Assembly (NCBI GenBank): GCA_002390205.1
Contig: DGOV01000099.1
Location: forward strand, 1-30,131
Reading direction: 5' to 3'
Length of the DNA stretch: 30,131 bases
Source: Proteobacteria bacterium UBA4457
GTDB lineage: Bacteria; Pseudomonadota; Gammaproteobacteria; Ga0077536
Positions 7,752 through 15,939 of this stretch are shown piece after piece. The notes under the pieces were generated by a model. That model worked only from the letters and a program-made list of their open reading frames with translations, made no database searches and was not told where the DNA came from. The position numbers and the translations under genes are program-made. How positions within the stretch are numbered: position 1 is the first letter of the stretch; the number at the start of each line of letters is the position of its first letter.

Positions 7752-9286
7752 GCGCACAGCTTGCTGGGAGCGACGAAAAACCAAGCATTGGTTTAGTGAT
7801 TGGCGTCATGCTGGTTGCAACTATTGAAACCCTGGACATTACAGTCGTTAATATCGCCTTACCGCATATTATGGGTAGCTTTGGAGCGACGCCAGATCAA
7901 GTGACCTGGATGATCACATCGTATGTAATTGCGACTGTAATTGTAATGCCAATTACAGGATATTTTGTTTCACGGTTTGGTCGCCAAATGACTATGTATA
8001 TCGGAGTCATAGGGTTTACTGTTGCCTCTGTGGCATGCGGATTTTCGTGGAGTCTAGCATCGCTAGTTTTCTTTCGCTTTTTGCAAGGTGCCTTTGGTGC
8101 CGTACTTGTGCCTATCTCCCAATCTATTTTACTAGCAGCTTTTCCTCGAGAAAAAGCCAATCAGGCTATGGCTATTTGGGGTTTGGCAATTATGGTGGCG
8201 CCTGTTATGGGACCTGTCATCGGCGGGTATATTACAGAGCAATGGACATGGCATTGGGTGTTTTTCATAAATATTCCTCTGGGTTTATTAGCGCTTTTCC
8301 TAGTGTTTGATAAAAATGCGCCGATTTATATAGGGAAAAAAGTTGATGCTGATTGGGGAGGATTTTTGCTTTTGGCTATTGCGTTAGCATCATTCCAAAC
8401 TGTTCTCGACCAAGGGCATATGAGGCATTGGTTCGAGTCAAAATTCGTGTGGTTTTTCTCTTGGCTTGCGCTCTGTACATTTGTCTCTTTCGTTGTTAGA
8501 GCGAGAGGGAGAGCTGATAACTTTGTGGATGTCCGTCTTTTTTCGGATAGGAATTTTACATTCGGCTGTTTACTCATGGCTGGATACGGGATGGCTATGT
8601 ATTCAAACATTGTGATGTGGCCATTGTTGGCGCAATCAGTGTTTAATTATCCAGCTGATCAAGCTGGTTGGATAATGGCACCGCGTGGACTGGTCAGCGC
8701 AGTGCTGATGATAGCTATTAGTGCGTGGATAGCTCCCCGAGTTGATACCCGGTGGATTATGGCGATAGGGCTAATTCTTTCCGCATTAGCCGCTTACTCA
8801 ATGGGTACGTTGTCATTAGAAGCGGGCAGAATGTCTTTGATCGTCCCCGGTCTTATTATGGGGTTGGCAATGGCTTGTGTTTTTGCTCAGTTATCAACAT
8901 CAACTTTTGCCAATATTGCACCCGATAAAAGCTCAGATGCTGCCGGGATTTATAATGCTGTCAGAGGGATAGGTGGCTCTATAGGAATTGCCATCACCAG
9001 TACTTTTCTTGTGCAAAGGGAACAAGTTTATTGGCAATATTTAGGCTCTAACGTTAACGATTTAAATTCTGCAGCTTACCTTTGGGTAGAGAAAAATGGG
9101 ATGAGGCTTGAGGACTCTATTGCTGTGCACAGGTTAGCCGAGGAGGTTTCCCGACATGCGGAAATGTTATCATTTAATGATGTTTTTGCTCTTATTGGGA
9201 TAATGTTTTTATCCTTGCTTCCGCTTCTGTTCTTTATGAACAATACACTAACAGGGCGACATTGGCTGTCTAAAGTGAAGGAATAG
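7748..9286 (+). CDS. MFS drug exporter, DHA2/EmrB family
   Basis: The protein is 512 aa with 14 predicted transmembrane helices, matching E. coli EmrB in length. The opening 'TIETLDITVVNIALPHIMGSFGATPDQVTWMITSYVIATVIVMPITGYFVSRFGRQ' carries motif D1 and motif A of the 14-TMS drug:H+ antiporters. 'GAVLVPISQSILLAAFPREKANQAMAIWG' and 'MGPVIGGYITEQWTWHWVFFINIPLG' (motif C region) follow. With the preceding EmrA-like protein it would form a proton-driven tripartite pump for hydrophobic compounds. The start is TTG in a 4-bp overlap with the upstream stop. The next in-frame ATG lies inside the first helix and would be too late. Confidence 0.92.
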   Translation: MSAQLAGSDEKPSIGLVIGVMLVATIETLDITVVNIALPHIMGSFGATPDQVTWMITSYVIATVIVMPITGYFVSRFGRQMTMYIGVIGFTVASVACGFSWSLASLVFFRFLQGAFGAVLVPISQSILLAAFPREKANQAMAIWGLAIMVAPVMGPVIGGYITEQWTWHWVFFINIPLGLLALFLVFDKNAPIYIGKKVDADWGGFLLLAIALASFQTVLDQGHMRHWFESKFVWFFSWLALCTFVSFVVRARGRADNFVDVRLFSDRNFTFGCLLMAGYGMAMYSNIVMWPLLAQSVFNYPADQAGWIMAPRGLVSAVLMIAISAWIAPRVDTRWIMAIGLILSALAAYSMGTLSLEAGRMSLIVPGLIMGLAMACVFAQLSTSTFANIAPDKSSDAAGIYNAVRGIGGSIGIAITSTFLVQREQVYWQYLGSNVNDLNSAAYLWVEKNGMRLEDSIAVHRLAEEVSRHAEMLSFNDVFALIGIMFLSLLPLLFFMNNTLTGRHWLSKVKE

Positions 9287-9292
9287 ACATCC

Positions 9293-10135
9293 TTAAAATT
9301 CGGGTTCATTCCACCATGGAAAAAAATCTGGAAGGTTGGTGTTTACTGAATCTGAGAACTTTGGATCGCGCTTGTCGAGGAATGCATTTATACCTTCTTT
9401 GGCATCGTCAGATTGACCTAGATGAAAAATTGCTTTGGAGTCAATTTTATGGGCCTGCATAGGATGCGTCTCCCCTAACATTCGCCACATCATTTGCCTT
9501 GTCATAGCCACTGAAACTGCGGATGTATTGATAGCAATTTCTCGAGCTATTTCTGTTGCACGCTCTAAAAGTAATTCAGGCGGTACTATCTCGGAAACTA
9601 GCCCACCATCTTTAGCTTCTTCTGCACCGAAGATACGGCCTGAATAACTCCATTCTAAAGCTTTTGAAATGCCAACTATTCTGGGAAGAAACCAACTCGA
9701 ACAAGCTTCAGGTACAATCCCTCTTCTCGCGAAAACAAGGCCAAACTTAGCTTGTGTAGAAGCAATACGGATATCCATTGGGAGGATCATTGTGGCGCCG
9801 ACACCAACAGCTGGTCCGTTAATAGCAGCGATCACCGGCTTTTTACAATTATAGAGCCTCAATGTTAGTTTGCCTCCGCCGTCACGATGAGAATCTGCAG
9901 AGCCTTTTTTCTGGAATGTTTTTGAGCCTTCAGAAAGATCTGCCCCGGCGCAAAATCCTCGTCCATATCCTGTGAATATTATTGTCCTAATATCGTCGTT
10001 TGTGTCTGCGTCCTCCAACACCTTGAGAAGTTCATGTAACATGTTTGCGTTGAAAGCGTTTAAGCGTTCTGGTCTATTTAAGGTAACGGTAAGTACTTTC
10101 GAGTCGATAGAACATTGAATATCTTTATAGCTCAC
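9293..10135 (-). CDS. Enoyl-CoA hydratase/isomerase (crotonase) family protein
   Basis: The protein is 280 aa. 'VTLNRPERLNAFNANMLHEL', 'GRGFCAGADLSE' and 'KPVIAAINGPAVGVGATMILPMDIRIAS' form the crotonase acyl-CoA pocket and oxyanion hole. 'ARRGIVPEACSSWFLPRIVG' supplies the usual catalytic Glu position. 'GRIFGAEEAKDGGLVSEIVP' closes the core. The C-terminal tail 'FFPWWNEPEF' is typical of a crotonase subgroup seen in proteobacterial catabolic clusters. It acts on a CoA thioester (hydration or isomerisation), substrate unknown. The start is GTG, supported by AGGAGG 8 nt upstream, stronger than most ribosome binding sites here. It is convergent with the emrB-like gene, with a 6-bp gap. Confidence 0.9.
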   Translation of the reverse strand: MSYKDIQCSIDSKVLTVTLNRPERLNAFNANMLHELLKVLEDADTNDDIRTIIFTGYGRGFCAGADLSEGSKTFQKKGSADSHRDGGGKLTLRLYNCKKPVIAAINGPAVGVGATMILPMDIRIASTQAKFGLVFARRGIVPEACSSWFLPRIVGISKALEWSYSGRIFGAEEAKDGGLVSEIVPPELLLERATEIAREIAINTSAVSVAMTRQMMWRMLGETHPMQAHKIDSKAIFHLGQSDDAKEGINAFLDKRDPKFSDSVNTNLPDFFPWWNEPEF

Positions 10136-10357
10136 GATGACAGCCTCCTACTATTCAGGATTCTCTATTGGTCAAATACTCTCAACATTAAGGAAACACT
10201 GCAACAGTTGGGATGAGAGGGCCTGATTATTTTTTGTTGTGCTCGTTTAGCAGTGTCACTAATAGATGCATTTACAGAGATGGTGAGCAAATTGTGTGTT
10301 TTGCTTGGCAGGTAGCCTATTATTTTTAGCGCAGGTTTCATTTCATGGCTAAAAAAC

Positions 10358-10434
10358 TGGTGACCCGGGCAGGATTCGAACCTGCGACCTGTCCCTTAGG
10401 AGGGGACCGTTCTATCCAGCTGAACTACCGGGCC
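10358..10434 (-). tRNA. tRNA-Arg (anticodon CCT)
   Basis: The minus strand folds into a full cloverleaf of 77 nt including an encoded CCA. The acceptor is GGCCCGG paired with CCGGGTC (one G-U). The D arm is GTTC/GAAC. The anticodon arm is GTCCC-CTCCTAA-GGGAC with anticodon CCT, reading AGG. The T arm is GCAGG-TTCGAAT-CCTGC. A short T-run follows the CCA end. Confidence 0.97.
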
Positions 10435-10544
10435 TATAATTAACGTGAAACGCTTTCCTCATACGAACTTTTACTGGCAAAAATGACTTGTTCTTACATC
10501 TTATAAAATCTTTATTAGAAGGTAGTGGCTGTTCCATGATCTTT

Positions 10545-12224
10545 TTATTTTTTTGACATTTTCGCCCAAGTGTCTCTTAGAGTAACCGTCCGATTGAAAA
10601 TTATTTCACTCTTCAATTCTGTTCTTTCTCTACAGAAGTATCCTAGTCGTTCGAATTGGAAAACATCGCTTGTTGCACTTTGCGCAAGCAGAGGCTCTGC
10701 TATCGCTGTCGTACAGATTTCTAATGATTGTTCATTAATATTGTCGGTAAAATTTTCTGAACTCCAAGGCTCTTCCACATCAAATAATCGATCTAAAAGG
10801 TTCACAATCACTGGGACTCCTTGAGATGCCGACACCCAGTGAATAATACCTTTTATCTTTCTACCATCAGAAGTTTTTCCCCCACCTGTGTCGGGATCAT
10901 AAGTACAACGTAGTTCGGTAATATTACCCTGTTCATCTTCGATGACTTGTTTACAAGAAATTCCATATGCATATCTTAGTCGGACTTCTGTACCGACAGA
11001 AAGTCTAAAGAATTTTTTTGCTGGAACTTCCATAAAGTCATCATGCTCAATATATAGCGTTCGAGTGAGAGGTATTTTCCTTTTCCCTAGTGAAGGGTCT
11101 TTGGGGTGATTGGGGACCTCTATCCATTCAATTTTATCCTCTGGAAAATTCTCAAGCACTATCTTTACGGGCCGCAATACAGCCATAGCTCGTCTTGAAG
11201 TACGATCGAGCTCTTCTCGGACGCAGTTCTCAAGAACAGTCATGTCTATAGTTGCTTGTTTTTTTGTAACACCTATCCTTTCGCAAAAGTCTCTGATGGC
11301 TTCAGGGGGATAGCCTCTTTTTCTCATTCCTTTGAGGGTTGGAAGTCTTGGATCGTCCCAGCCACTCACGTGGTTTCCATCTACAAGCTCGAGTAGTTTC
11401 CTTTTGCTTGTTAGCGTATAGCTCAGGTCGAGGCGAGCGAACTCGATTTGTTTTGGGATAATATTTATTGTGATGTTTTCAAGGACCCACTCGTATAGTG
11501 GACGGTGGTCTTCAAACTCTAACGTACACAAGCTATGTGTAACACCTTCTAAAGCATCGGAGATACAATGAGTGAAATCATACATTGGATAAATACACCA
11601 TTTTCCTCCTGTACGGTGGTGCACTGATTGTCGAATCCGATAGAGAGTTGGGTCTCTCATGTTTATATTTGGTGAGTCCATGTCTATAAGGGCGCGAAGA
11701 ACATGGCTGCCTTCAGGAAGTTTCCCTTCTCGCATTTGTTCAAACAAGAACAAGTTTTCTTCCACTGTGCGCTCTCGAAAAGGGCTGGCTGTCCCGACTT
11801 TAGTCAAGGTGCCCCGATTCAGTCGGATTTCCTCTGCAGACTGACTATCTACATAAGCTTTGCTTTTAGAGATCAGCTCGATAGCAAAGTCATGCAGTTG
11901 TCCAAAATAATCAGATGCATGAAAGCACTTATCTTCTACATTGAATCCAAGCCAAGAGACATCTTCTTTTATTGCCGTCACATATTCTTTGTTCTCTTTT
12001 TCGGGATTAGTATCATCGAACCGTAGATTACAGTGTCCAGAAAATTCGGATGGTAAACCAAAATTTAAGCACATAGACTTTGCATGGCCAATATGTAAAA
12101 AGCCATTAGGTTCTGGTGGAAATCGTGTCACAATCCCATTAGGGATCTTTCCGTTTGTCATATCATTATTAATAATATGGCGAATGAAATTTGCAGTTGG
12201 TTTTTCAGGCATCGTTTTTTTCAT
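10545..12224 (-). CDS. glnS: Glutaminyl-tRNA synthetase
   Basis: The protein is 559 aa, close to E. coli GlnRS (about 554). It charges tRNA-Gln with glutamine. The class I HIGH motif is at 44-47 in 'RFPPEPNGFLHIGHAKS'. The KMSKS-equivalent loop 'LTSKRKL' is near 272-276. 'LRFDDTNPEKE' and the dipeptide 'WLGF' are GlnRS/GluRS signatures. The C-terminal beta-barrel anticodon-binding domain (about 340-550) ends in 'FNRTVTLRDTWAKMSKK'. It follows dgkA on the same strand after a 55-bp gap and precedes tRNA-Arg. The gene has no clear Shine-Dalgarno sequence before the ATG at 12224. A second Met at codon 5 is an alternative start. Confidence 0.97.
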   Translation of the reverse strand: MKKTMPEKPTANFIRHIINNDMTNGKIPNGIVTRFPPEPNGFLHIGHAKSMCLNFGLPSEFSGHCNLRFDDTNPEKENKEYVTAIKEDVSWLGFNVEDKCFHASDYFGQLHDFAIELISKSKAYVDSQSAEEIRLNRGTLTKVGTASPFRERTVEENLFLFEQMREGKLPEGSHVLRALIDMDSPNINMRDPTLYRIRQSVHHRTGGKWCIYPMYDFTHCISDALEGVTHSLCTLEFEDHRPLYEWVLENITINIIPKQIEFARLDLSYTLTSKRKLLELVDGNHVSGWDDPRLPTLKGMRKRGYPPEAIRDFCERIGVTKKQATIDMTVLENCVREELDRTSRRAMAVLRPVKIVLENFPEDKIEWIEVPNHPKDPSLGKRKIPLTRTLYIEHDDFMEVPAKKFFRLSVGTEVRLRYAYGISCKQVIEDEQGNITELRCTYDPDTGGGKTSDGRKIKGIIHWVSASQGVPVIVNLLDRLFDVEEPWSSENFTDNINEQSLEICTTAIAEPLLAQSATSDVFQFERLGYFCRERTELKSEIIFNRTVTLRDTWAKMSKK

Positions 12225-12279
12225 TTTTGGTGTTCGTACTATTGTACTCTAGTCTTGCTGAAGAGAAATATGTGTTGTG

Positions 12280-12663
12280 TTATAAGCTAATCCAGTTTAT
12301 CCACCCAATAGTGATCCAGAGGGTGATTACAATTAGTATCACCAAAAAAACTGCTGCGGCACAATAATCTTTTATGCGCCCTATAAGTGCATGGTGTGTC
12401 GGATTGACATGATCACACAATCCTTCTATTGCCGAGTTGAACAGCTCTGCAACTATTAGAGCGATCAGAGAGAGGGCTAATATAAGGTATTCGAGCGGGC
12501 TGTCTCCGACTAGAAAAACAGTTGGCATCAGACATAAAGCAACGATTGCTTCCAGTCGAAATGCTTCTTCATGAGCCCAAGCCGCACGTAGTCCGTGCAG
12601 TGAGTAGCCTAAAGCTTTTACCAGTCTTGGAAGCCCGGTTGGTTTATTTTGATCACTCATCAT
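12280..12663 (-). CDS. dgkA: Diacylglycerol kinase
   Basis: The protein is 127 aa, matching the small trimeric inner-membrane diacylglycerol kinases (E. coli 122 aa). It phosphorylates diacylglycerol to phosphatidic acid in lipid recycling. An amphipathic N-terminus is followed by 'AAWAHEEAFRLEAIVA' and the family signature 'AELFNSAIEGLCDHV' with the catalytic Glu. Three hydrophobic helices lie at about 42-60, 62-80 and 105-125. The two consecutive ATG codons (12663, 12660) leave the exact start open. It is divergent from lexA, and dgkA next to lexA is also the arrangement in E. coli. Confidence 0.95.
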   Translation of the reverse strand: MMSDQNKPTGLPRLVKALGYSLHGLRAAWAHEEAFRLEAIVALCLMPTVFLVGDSPLEYLILALSLIALIVAELFNSAIEGLCDHVNPTHHALIGRIKDYCAAAVFLVILIVITLWITIGWINWISL

Positions 12664-12791
12664 ACTTTACTCTAAAGATAGCTTGATTAAATTCAAAGTA
12701 TAACGAATTGAGTGACCTACATCATGCTCAAGATCCTTAAAAGTATGGGTTAAATTAAAGTGTTTTGGGGAAATGATTGTATTTATACGAA

Positions 12792-12829
12792 TACTGTATA
12801 TAATCACATATATGTTTTTTTATACAGTA
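12792..12829 (+). promoter_or_regulatory. lexA promoter with two overlapping LexA boxes
   Basis: Two imperfect SOS boxes face each other. Box 1 (12792-12811) has CTGT-N8-ACAT. Box 2 (12810-12829) is its mirror, ATGT-N8-ACAG. Both fit the gammaproteobacterial pattern TACTGT-(AT)4-ACAGTA with one poor half-site each. Box 1 contains a perfect -10 hexamer TATAAT at 12799-12804, with TTGTAT 16 nt upstream as a weak -35. LexA binding would block RNA polymerase, giving autoregulation of lexA-imuA-imuB. Box 2 ends only 8 nt before the lexA ATG, and no Shine-Dalgarno sequence is visible. Confidence 0.85.
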
Positions 12830-12837
12830 CCAATTAA

Positions 12838-13449
12838 ATGACTTTATTACTTACCAAGCGTCAATCTGAAGTGCTTTCAATAGTGAGAAAATTAATTAAT
12901 ACGACAGGAAGGCCTCCGACTCGTACTGAAATATCAGATCAGCTTGGATTCCGATCAGCTAATGCTGCAGAAGAACATTTAAGAGCGATCGCTCGAAAAG
13001 GCTTTATTGAGCTGATACCAGGAACTTCTCGCGGAATTCGTTTAATAAATAATAAGATATCGATAAATACTTTACCGGTAGTAGGGAGAGTCGCAGCAGG
13101 ACACCCTATATTAGCTATTGAAAACATAGAAGAGAACTATGTCATTGATCCTAGCGTGTTCCATCCAAGGGCCGATTATTTACTCCGAGTTGAGGGGTTC
13201 AGTATGCAGGATGTAGGTATCTTGGATGGAGATTTATTGGCTGTAAAGTCTACTCAAGACGTCTCGAACGGCCAAATAGTTGTTGTACGTATAAATGATG
13301 AAGTGACGGTGAAGCGCTTTAAAAGAATGGGATCAGTTGTCTCTCTTTCACCTGAAAATACAGACTTTGAGATTCTTAAAGTAGATCTCCGCGAAGAAGA
13401 CCTGTTTATCGAGGGCTTAGGTGTTGGTGTTGTGAGATTGGGTATTTGA
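12838..13449 (+). CDS. lexA: LexA repressor
   Basis: The protein is 203 aa (E. coli 202). It is the SOS transcriptional repressor and is inactivated by RecA-stimulated self-cleavage. The N-terminal winged helix-turn-helix reads 'LTKRQSEVLSIVRKLINTTGRPPTRTEISDQLGFRSANAAEEHLRAIARKGFIE'. The cleavage bond is Ala87-Gly88 in 'VGRVAAGHP'. The serine protease dyad is Ser122 ('VEGFSMQDVGILDGDLLAV') and Lys159 ('DEVTVKRF'). It is preceded by two LexA boxes. imuA starts within its stop codon (TGATG), so lexA-imuA-imuB is one SOS operon. Confidence 0.97.
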   Translation: MTLLLTKRQSEVLSIVRKLINTTGRPPTRTEISDQLGFRSANAAEEHLRAIARKGFIELIPGTSRGIRLINNKISINTLPVVGRVAAGHPILAIENIEENYVIDPSVFHPRADYLLRVEGFSMQDVGILDGDLLAVKSTQDVSNGQIVVVRINDEVTVKRFKRMGSVVSLSPENTDFEILKVDLREEDLFIEGLGVGVVRLGI

Positions 13450-14108
13450 TGGGCGTTGAAGATTTGTTGAGAAAATCGGGGGTCATGAAGGGAAATGAAG
13501 TAACACGTTGTCTTGAGACATATCCGACTGGATTCAATCTTTTGAATCAAGCCTTACTAGGTGGAGGTTGGCCAAAAATAGGGTTAGTTGAAATTTTACT
13601 TTCGACACCGAGCTGCGGGGCATTACGCCTGATGATGCCTTTATTGGCTAAGCTTAGCCAAGAAGGTAAATGGATTATTTTGATTAATCCCCCTCATACC
13701 CCTCTATTTTCGGAATGGGTGAGAGAGGGGGTAATCCTCTCCAATGTCTTGGTGATTGACTTTCCTGAGACTGATGAGGACATAGAAAAAAAATATCTTT
13801 GGGCATATGAGCAAGCATTAAAGTTTGATGGTTGTGGGATTGCTCTATTTTGGTGTGACGAGTTAGCAATAGGAAAGGCGAGACGGCTGAAACTTTCTGC
13901 TGAAAGCGGTGGGACTTTAGGTTTGATACTTAGACCTTCGATATATCGTCGACATCCTCTAGCAGCATCATCTCGGCTGCAGTTAGACATTATTCCTAAG
14001 GACCCCGAGTATATAGAACCTCGAGAGTACGCTCCTCTCTCTTTGAAGGTGACACATATAAAAGGAAATGGAGCGCCGAACAAGCAAGAGTATATTTTAA
14101 CATTATGA
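13449..14108 (+). CDS. imuA: ImuA (SulA/RecA-like component of the SOS mutasome)
   Basis: The protein is 219 aa from the ATG at 13449, which shares one base with the lexA stop (TGATG). 'YPTGFNLLNQALLGGGWPKIGLVEIL' near the start and 'LAASSRLQLDII' near the end are typical of ImuA, a RecA-fold protein that works with ImuB and DnaE2 in damage-induced mutagenesis. The Walker A loop is absent or degenerate ('LLSTPSCGALRL'), as in SulA-type ImuA. It overlaps imuB by 4 bp (ATGA), indicating translational coupling. Confidence 0.88.
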   Translation: MGVEDLLRKSGVMKGNEVTRCLETYPTGFNLLNQALLGGGWPKIGLVEILLSTPSCGALRLMMPLLAKLSQEGKWIILINPPHTPLFSEWVREGVILSNVLVIDFPETDEDIEKKYLWAYEQALKFDGCGIALFWCDELAIGKARRLKLSAESGGTLGLILRPSIYRRHPLAASSRLQLDIIPKDPEYIEPREYAPLSLKVTHIKGNGAPNKQEYILTL

Positions 14109-15238
14109 ATATTATCCCTTCTGTTTTTCCGCGACCTCATGATATTTCAATGTTGTCCGATGATAAAAAAACTAATAGTGGCTCTCGACAAGAGTTGTGG
14201 CTTGCTCTATATCTTCCGCATTTCTCGTTGGAAGTTTTAACAAGAAATATGGATAGAAAAGAGCCGTGTGTACTTGCCTCGTCGAGTAACGGGTGTTCTC
14301 AGATTGAACTATGTAACGCAAGTGCGGCAGCATTAGGTGTTCGAGTAGACAGCTCTATTCAAACAGCCAAGCTCATTACCCCGGTTAGAGTGTTGGAGCG
14401 AGATAAAAGTGCGGAGGCGGCAGCATTTGACGGATTATGTTCATGGGCGCTTCAATTTACCTCTGTTGTTGTGAAATCGTCTAGTTTTGGATTACTTCTG
14501 AATATAGGTTCTAGCGTGAAACTTTTTGATGGTTTAGATGCGCTAGTAAATGATATTCGTATTGGGGTGAGGAGGTTAGGTTATCGTGCAGAGTATGCCG
14601 TTGCACCGACACCTCTTGCCGCAAGAGTGCTATCTAAGCAGTGCTCGGGTAAAGTTTTTTTGGATAAGAAGCAAATGAAAATATTCATAAATGGACTTTC
14701 AATTGACGCTTTACCGATTAAAGATAAACAGAAGCTGCAACTAGCTACCTTGGGAGTTAAGTTAGTTGGAGATTGTCTTCGCCTACCTCGTGGAGGTCTT
14801 TCTGAGAGATTCTCTGTGGCTTTCGTTAGCATGTTAGATCGCTTGTTTGGGGATGTTGTCGATCCACAAATTGGATTCCAATTACCCGATTTTTTCGAGT
14901 CAGAAATTTCTCTGCCTTGGGGCGTGGAAAATAGTTATGCTCTTTTGACGGCGATGCAACGCTTACTGTCTGAGCTGCAAAGATATCTTTTTAACAGAGG
15001 GTTGATGACGAGTTCTCTTCAATGGGAATTACGGGGAGACAGCGAAGAGATAGATAAATGTTCAATTAGCCTTAGCGAGCCTAAGAGAAATACTAAAAGT
15101 ATGCTCTTACTTGTTCGTCAAATGTTGGCTCAAAAGAACTTAAAATCAACGGTGTATTCTATTAATCTTAAAGTTACGAATTTATATGACAGTAAAGACG
15201 GTGAATTAACCGATCTATTAAAAAAAAACACACATTAA
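14105..15238 (+). CDS. imuB: ImuB (Y-family polymerase-like), zero-frame part, 377 aa
   Basis: 'RQELWLALYLPHFSLEVL' is the ImuB opening, and the rest follows the Y-family polymerase palm, fingers and little-finger layout. In known ImuB proteins the catalytic acidic residues are missing and the protein acts as an adaptor for DnaE2 and the clamp. Here the acidic metal-binding residues of a DNA-copying Y-polymerase are also not evident. The frame stops at 15236-15238, directly after a run of nine A, about 135 residues short of a normal ImuB. The missing C-terminal part continues without interruption in the -1 frame to 15642. The start overlaps the imuA stop (ATGA). Either the gene is frameshifted, the A-run length is wrong in the assembly, or recoding produces the full protein. 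Confidence 0.88.
   Translation: MNIIPSVFPRPHDISMLSDDKKTNSGSRQELWLALYLPHFSLEVLTRNMDRKEPCVLASSSNGCSQIELCNASAAALGVRVDSSIQTAKLITPVRVLERDKSAEAAAFDGLCSWALQFTSVVVKSSSFGLLLNIGSSVKLFDGLDALVNDIRIGVRRLGYRAEYAVAPTPLAARVLSKQCSGKVFLDKKQMKIFINGLSIDALPIKDKQKLQLATLGVKLVGDCLRLPRGGLSERFSVAFVSMLDRLFGDVVDPQIGFQLPDFFESEISLPWGVENSYALLTAMQRLLSELQRYLFNRGLMTSSLQWELRGDSEEIDKCSISLSEPKRNTKSMLLLVRQMLAQKNLKSTVYSINLKVTNLYDSKDGELTDLLKKNTH
15220..15229 (+). other. A9C slippery run (A AAA AAC) at the imuB frame break
   Basis: The zero-frame codons are TTA AAA AAA AAC, so the heptamer A AAA AAC sits in the correct register for tandem -1 slippage. A -1 shift here joins the 5' part of imuB to its C-terminal part. A run of nine A also permits RNA polymerase slippage. 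A weak AU-rich stem (15245-15252 with 15261-15268) lies 15 nt downstream. No strong stimulatory pseudoknot is visible. Confidence 0.6.
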
Positions 15239-15642
15239 AGAAAGAAAGTTCAGACTTCATTGAGCTTTTAAAATCCCGGCTTGGGAGAGTTTCAGTCTAT
15301 CAACCAGTCATTGGTAATAGCCATATCCCTGAGAAGACTTGTACTTTCATAAAACAAGGACAACAATCCCTTCAAACTGAAGTTATTAACCATGTTTTCA
15401 GAGTACGACCGTTATGGCTATTGAGAGAGCCTATAAAGTTAGAAAGTATAATGGGTCGGCCTTTTTACGAAGGGATTCTATTTTTCACAACAGAGCGTGA
15501 GCGAATTGTCAGTGGCTGGTGGGATTCTGGCGAAGTTGCGAGAGACTACTTTATGGCAGCTACTGCTCAAGGAGTTAGGTTATGGCTGTACAAGGAGCTT
15601 GCAGATTCAGCTGGATGGTATCTACAAGGTTACTTTGATTAA
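15229..15642 (+). pseudogene. imuB: imuB C-terminal part in the -1 frame
   Basis: Read from the slippery site in the -1 frame, this stretch gives about 137 residues without a stop. It contains 'SSDFIELLKSRLG', 'VFRVRPLWLLREPI' and the conserved ImuB ending 'ERERIVSGWWDSGEVARDYFMAATAQGVRLWLYKELADSAGWYLQGYFD'. It has no good ribosome binding site or start of its own. It is best read as the rest of imuB, which is intact in sequence apart from the one-base frame difference. The absence of any other lesion argues that the break is recent, artefactual or functional. Confidence 0.8.
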
Positions 15643-15793
15643 TTCTACCTAAAAAATCTGGAAGGCCAAAACTAAAGACGAAGAAGAAAATATTTCAGTT
15701 TTCAGTCTTGCTTGCGCGTTGCGAAAATGCAACTAAATACATTTGTTCTACGTAAGAGCCTTATAGCTTATGAACTTTGGTAGTAACTAAATA

Positions 15794-15811
15794 GTGACAG
15801 TTTGATGACTT
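15794..15811 (-). promoter_or_regulatory. Pho-box-like site, upstream copy (minus orientation)
   Basis: The minus strand reads AAGTCATCAAACTGTCAC, two 11-bp-spaced units resembling the PhoB direct repeat CTGTCAT-A(A/T)A(A/T)-CTGTCA(C/T). It matches about 14 of 18 positions, with the first unit weaker. It mirrors the downstream copy at 15922-15939 and faces away from the operon. Confidence 0.45.
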
Positions 15812-15917
15812 TTCCTTAATCACCAGATATACTAAGAAGAACAGCAGTTAAACCAGTTCAAAAACCGTTATAAATGTGTAAGTTAAATAAAAGACTTCAC
15901 TTATGTTGGGAACAGGT

Positions 15918-15939
15918 TATATTGTCATCAAATTGTCAC
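15918..15939 (+). promoter_or_regulatory. Promoter region with Pho-box-like site
   Basis: TTGTCATCAAATTGTCAC (15922-15939) contains two TTGTCA units with the 11-bp period of PhoB sites. It is close to the E. coli phoA Pho box, differing at three positions as I recall that sequence. It lies 65 nt before the acyl-ACP synthetase ATG. A TATATT -10-like hexamer overlaps its left edge (15918-15923). The -10 expected about 10 nt after a Pho box is poor here (GAGCCG), so whether PhoB would activate or repress is open. Confidence 0.5.

Noticed and set aside
15421..15642. Independent small gene of 73 aa after imuB
   Set aside because: It is the conserved end of ImuB in the -1 frame and has no ribosome binding site of its own.
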